NCBI RefSeq assembly: GCF_000620625.1
Contig: NZ_JIAW01000007.1
Coordinates: 124,001 to 188,000, forward strand
Direction of reading: 5' to 3'
Source of the DNA: Mycobacterium sp. URHB0044
Lineage (GTDB): Bacteria; Actinomycetota; Actinomycetes; Mycobacteriales; Mycobacteriaceae
Length of the DNA: 64,000 bases
Part shown: positions 62,718-64,000 of the stretch, piece by piece
Position numbering within the stretch: position 1 is the stretch's first letter
Layout of the letters: every line of letters starts with the position of its first letter
Translations under genes and position numbers: made by a program
Notes under the pieces: model-generated
What the model saw: the letters and a program-made list of their open reading frames with translations, nothing else
Databases searched by the model: none
Told to the model about the DNA's origin: nothing

Positions 62718-64000
62718 TCATCGTGAGTACCAGCCGTCCTCGCCCAGCCGCGACGACGGGTCGAGCAGCATCTCGGCCTCCTGCCGCTTCTCGGGCGAGT
62801 CGTGGCCGAAGCGCCGGTCAGCCGGACGCTCGTACAACGCGGGCCCACCCGCGATGGCCGACGCCAGCCTGCGCTGACCGGCGAGCACGCGCTCACCGGC
62901 GCGACGCTGGTAGTCCTCGCGCTGCTGCGGATCGAGTGCTGCCAGGAACGCCTGCGGGTGCACCAGAGCCACCAGACCCGACACGTGACCGAAGCCGAGG
63001 CTTGTGACGAGTCCTGCCTTGAGCGGGAACTTCTCGCCCAGGTGCAGGGTTTCCCGCACCCAGACGAAGTGCGCCGCGTTGGACAGCTCGTCGTCCACGC
63101 AGTCCAGGCTGCGGTTCGGCGGGATGACGCCGTCGCGCAGTATCTGGCACAGCCCCATCATCTGGAATGCCGCCGCGCCGCCCTTGCTGTGGCCCGTCAG
63201 GCTCTTCTGGCTGACGATGAACAGCGGGTTGCCCGTCGACCGGCCCATCGAGGCCGCGAGCCGCTCGTGTAGCTCCGTCTCGTTGGGATCGTTGGCCAGC
63301 GTCGACGTGTCGTGCTTGGAGATCACCGCGATGTCGTCCGCACCGACGCCGAGCTTGGCCAGCGACTTGGCCAGCTGCGACTGCCGACCGCCACGCCCTG
63401 CACCCAGGGCACCGAGGCCGGGAGCCGGAATCGACGTGTGTACGCCGTCGCCGAACGACGACGCGTACCCGACGACCGCCAGCACGGGCAGACCCATCTC
63501 CAGCGCCAGGTCACCGCGGGCCAGCAGGATCGTGCCGCCGCCCTGCGACTCGACGAAGCCGAGCCTGCGCCGGTCGTTGGCGCGGGAGAACTTCGAGTCG
63601 CTGATGCCCTTGGCCCGCATCGACTCGGTGTCGGCGGTCGCCGCCATGTCGCCGAAGCCCGTGATGGCCTCCAACGTCAGGTCGTCGTAACCACCGGCGA
63701 CCACGAACTCCGCCTTGCCGAGCTTGATCTTGTCGACGCCCTCCTCGACCGAAACCGCCGCGGTGGCGCATGCCGCCACCGGGTGGATCATCGAGCCGTA
63801 GCTGCCGATGTAGGACTGCACGACGTGGCCCGCGAAGACGTTGGGAAGCACCTCTTGCAGGATGTCGTTCGGCTTGTTCTTGCCCAACAGATTCCCGTGG
63901 TACATCGTCTGCATCGACGTCATGCCACCCATGCCGGTGCCCTGCGTGCTGGCGACCAGGCTGGGGTGCACCCAGCGCATCAGCTCCGTCGGGGTGAAGC
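62718..64000 (-). CDS. fas: type I fatty acid synthase, C-terminal part (truncated by window edge)
   Basis: About 427 residues of the C-terminus are visible: most of the ketosynthase domain and the end. Catalytic Cys is in MIHPVAACATAAVS; the two His motifs are VISKHDTSTLANDPNE and SLTGHSKGGAAAFQM. GVESQGGG-like FVESQGGGTILLARG, PGLGALGAGRGG and LKAGLVTSLGFGHVSGLVALVHP follow. The giant FAS-I makes C16-C26 fatty acids that feed mycolic acid synthesis. The gene continues past 64000. Position matches Rv2524c. Confidence 0.95.
   Translation of the reverse strand, partial: FTPTELMRWVHPSLVASTQGTGMGGMTSMQTMYHGNLLGKNKPNDILQEVLPNVFAGHVVQSYIGSYGSMIHPVAACATAAVSVEEGVDKIKLGKAEFVVAGGYDDLTLEAITGFGDMAATADTESMRAKGISDSKFSRANDRRRLGFVESQGGGTILLARGDLALEMGLPVLAVVGYASSFGDGVHTSIPAPGLGALGAGRGGRQSQLAKSLAKLGVGADDIAVISKHDTSTLANDPNETELHERLAASMGRSTGNPLFIVSQKSLTGHSKGGAAAFQMMGLCQILRDGVIPPNRSLDCVDDELSNAAHFVWVRETLHLGEKFPLKAGLVTSLGFGHVSGLVALVHPQAFLAALDPQQREDYQRRAGERVLAGQRRLASAIAGGPALYERPADRRFGHDSPEKRQEAEMLLDPSSRLGEDGWYSR

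Overview
The window is a stretch of chromosome from a mycobacterium, most likely a fast-growing Mycolicibacterium type. The G+C content is high. The conserved backbone follows the gene order I know from the M. tuberculosis Rv2495c-Rv2524c region: bkdC-bkdB-bkdA, citE, a MaoC-like gene, fadE19, accA1, accD1, bkaR, an MmpS-like gene, an MFS gene, an SDR, a HerA-like ATPase, orn, tRNA-His, ldtB, a glycine-rich repeat gene, an Rv2520c-like gene, bcp, an M20 peptidase, acpS and fas. This comparison is from memory, not from a search. There are also two PGRS-like repeat proteins and several starts that look leaderless.

Layout. 1-6.2 kb: the start of a catalase-like peroxidase, an ArsR/SmtB regulator overlapping a His-rich CDF metal exporter, a NarL-type two-component system, a glycosyltransferase half, a VanY-like lipoprotein and the wreck of a methyltransferase gene. 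6.4-13 kb: a tandem two-domain lipase whose first domain has lost its catalytic residues, an 893-residue Ala/Gly-rich exported protein, a DUF4189 protein and an enoyl-CoA hydratase. 13-34 kb: branched-chain amino-acid (leucine) catabolism, all on the minus strand, interrupted at 16.5-27.8 kb by a complete MimABCD-type soluble diiron monooxygenase island (propane/acetone/phenol type). The island carries its regulator, amidohydrolase, alcohol dehydrogenase, a DUF59 protein and a dedicated GroEL. A decayed copy of the 3' end of citE beside bkdA marks where the island split the ancestral operon. 34-42.6 kb: backbone genes plus an S9 peptidase, ending with orn, tRNA-His and a strong terminator. 43-51 kb: an accessory block just after tRNA-His with an AraC regulator, a Rieske oxygenase, four alpha/beta hydrolases, a DUF302 protein and an FAD monooxygenase; its substrate is unknown. 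51-64 kb: ldtB, tRNA-Lys, a PGRS-like protein without a PE domain, an SDR, a cutinase, an acyltransferase, a 2OG-oxygenase-like protein, then bcp, the peptidase, acpS and the end of fas.

How the genes work together. BkdABC makes acyl-CoAs from branched 2-oxo acids. FadE19, AccA1/AccD1, the MaoC-like protein and CitE fit the lower leucine pathway, and BkaR very likely represses them through two GTTA(A/G)TGACGA(C/T)TAAC boxes. The mim block is a self-contained oxidation module: hydroxylase MimA/MimC, reductase MimB, coupling protein MimD, alcohol dehydrogenase, hydrolase and folding factors. It is probably switched by MimR at two TCTCA-N3-TGAGA palindromes. The most novel-looking material is the mim insertion with its citE scar, a perfect 22-bp hairpin between mimA and mimB, the 43-51 kb Rieske/hydrolase cluster, the half-dead tandem lipase and the two repeat-protein genes.
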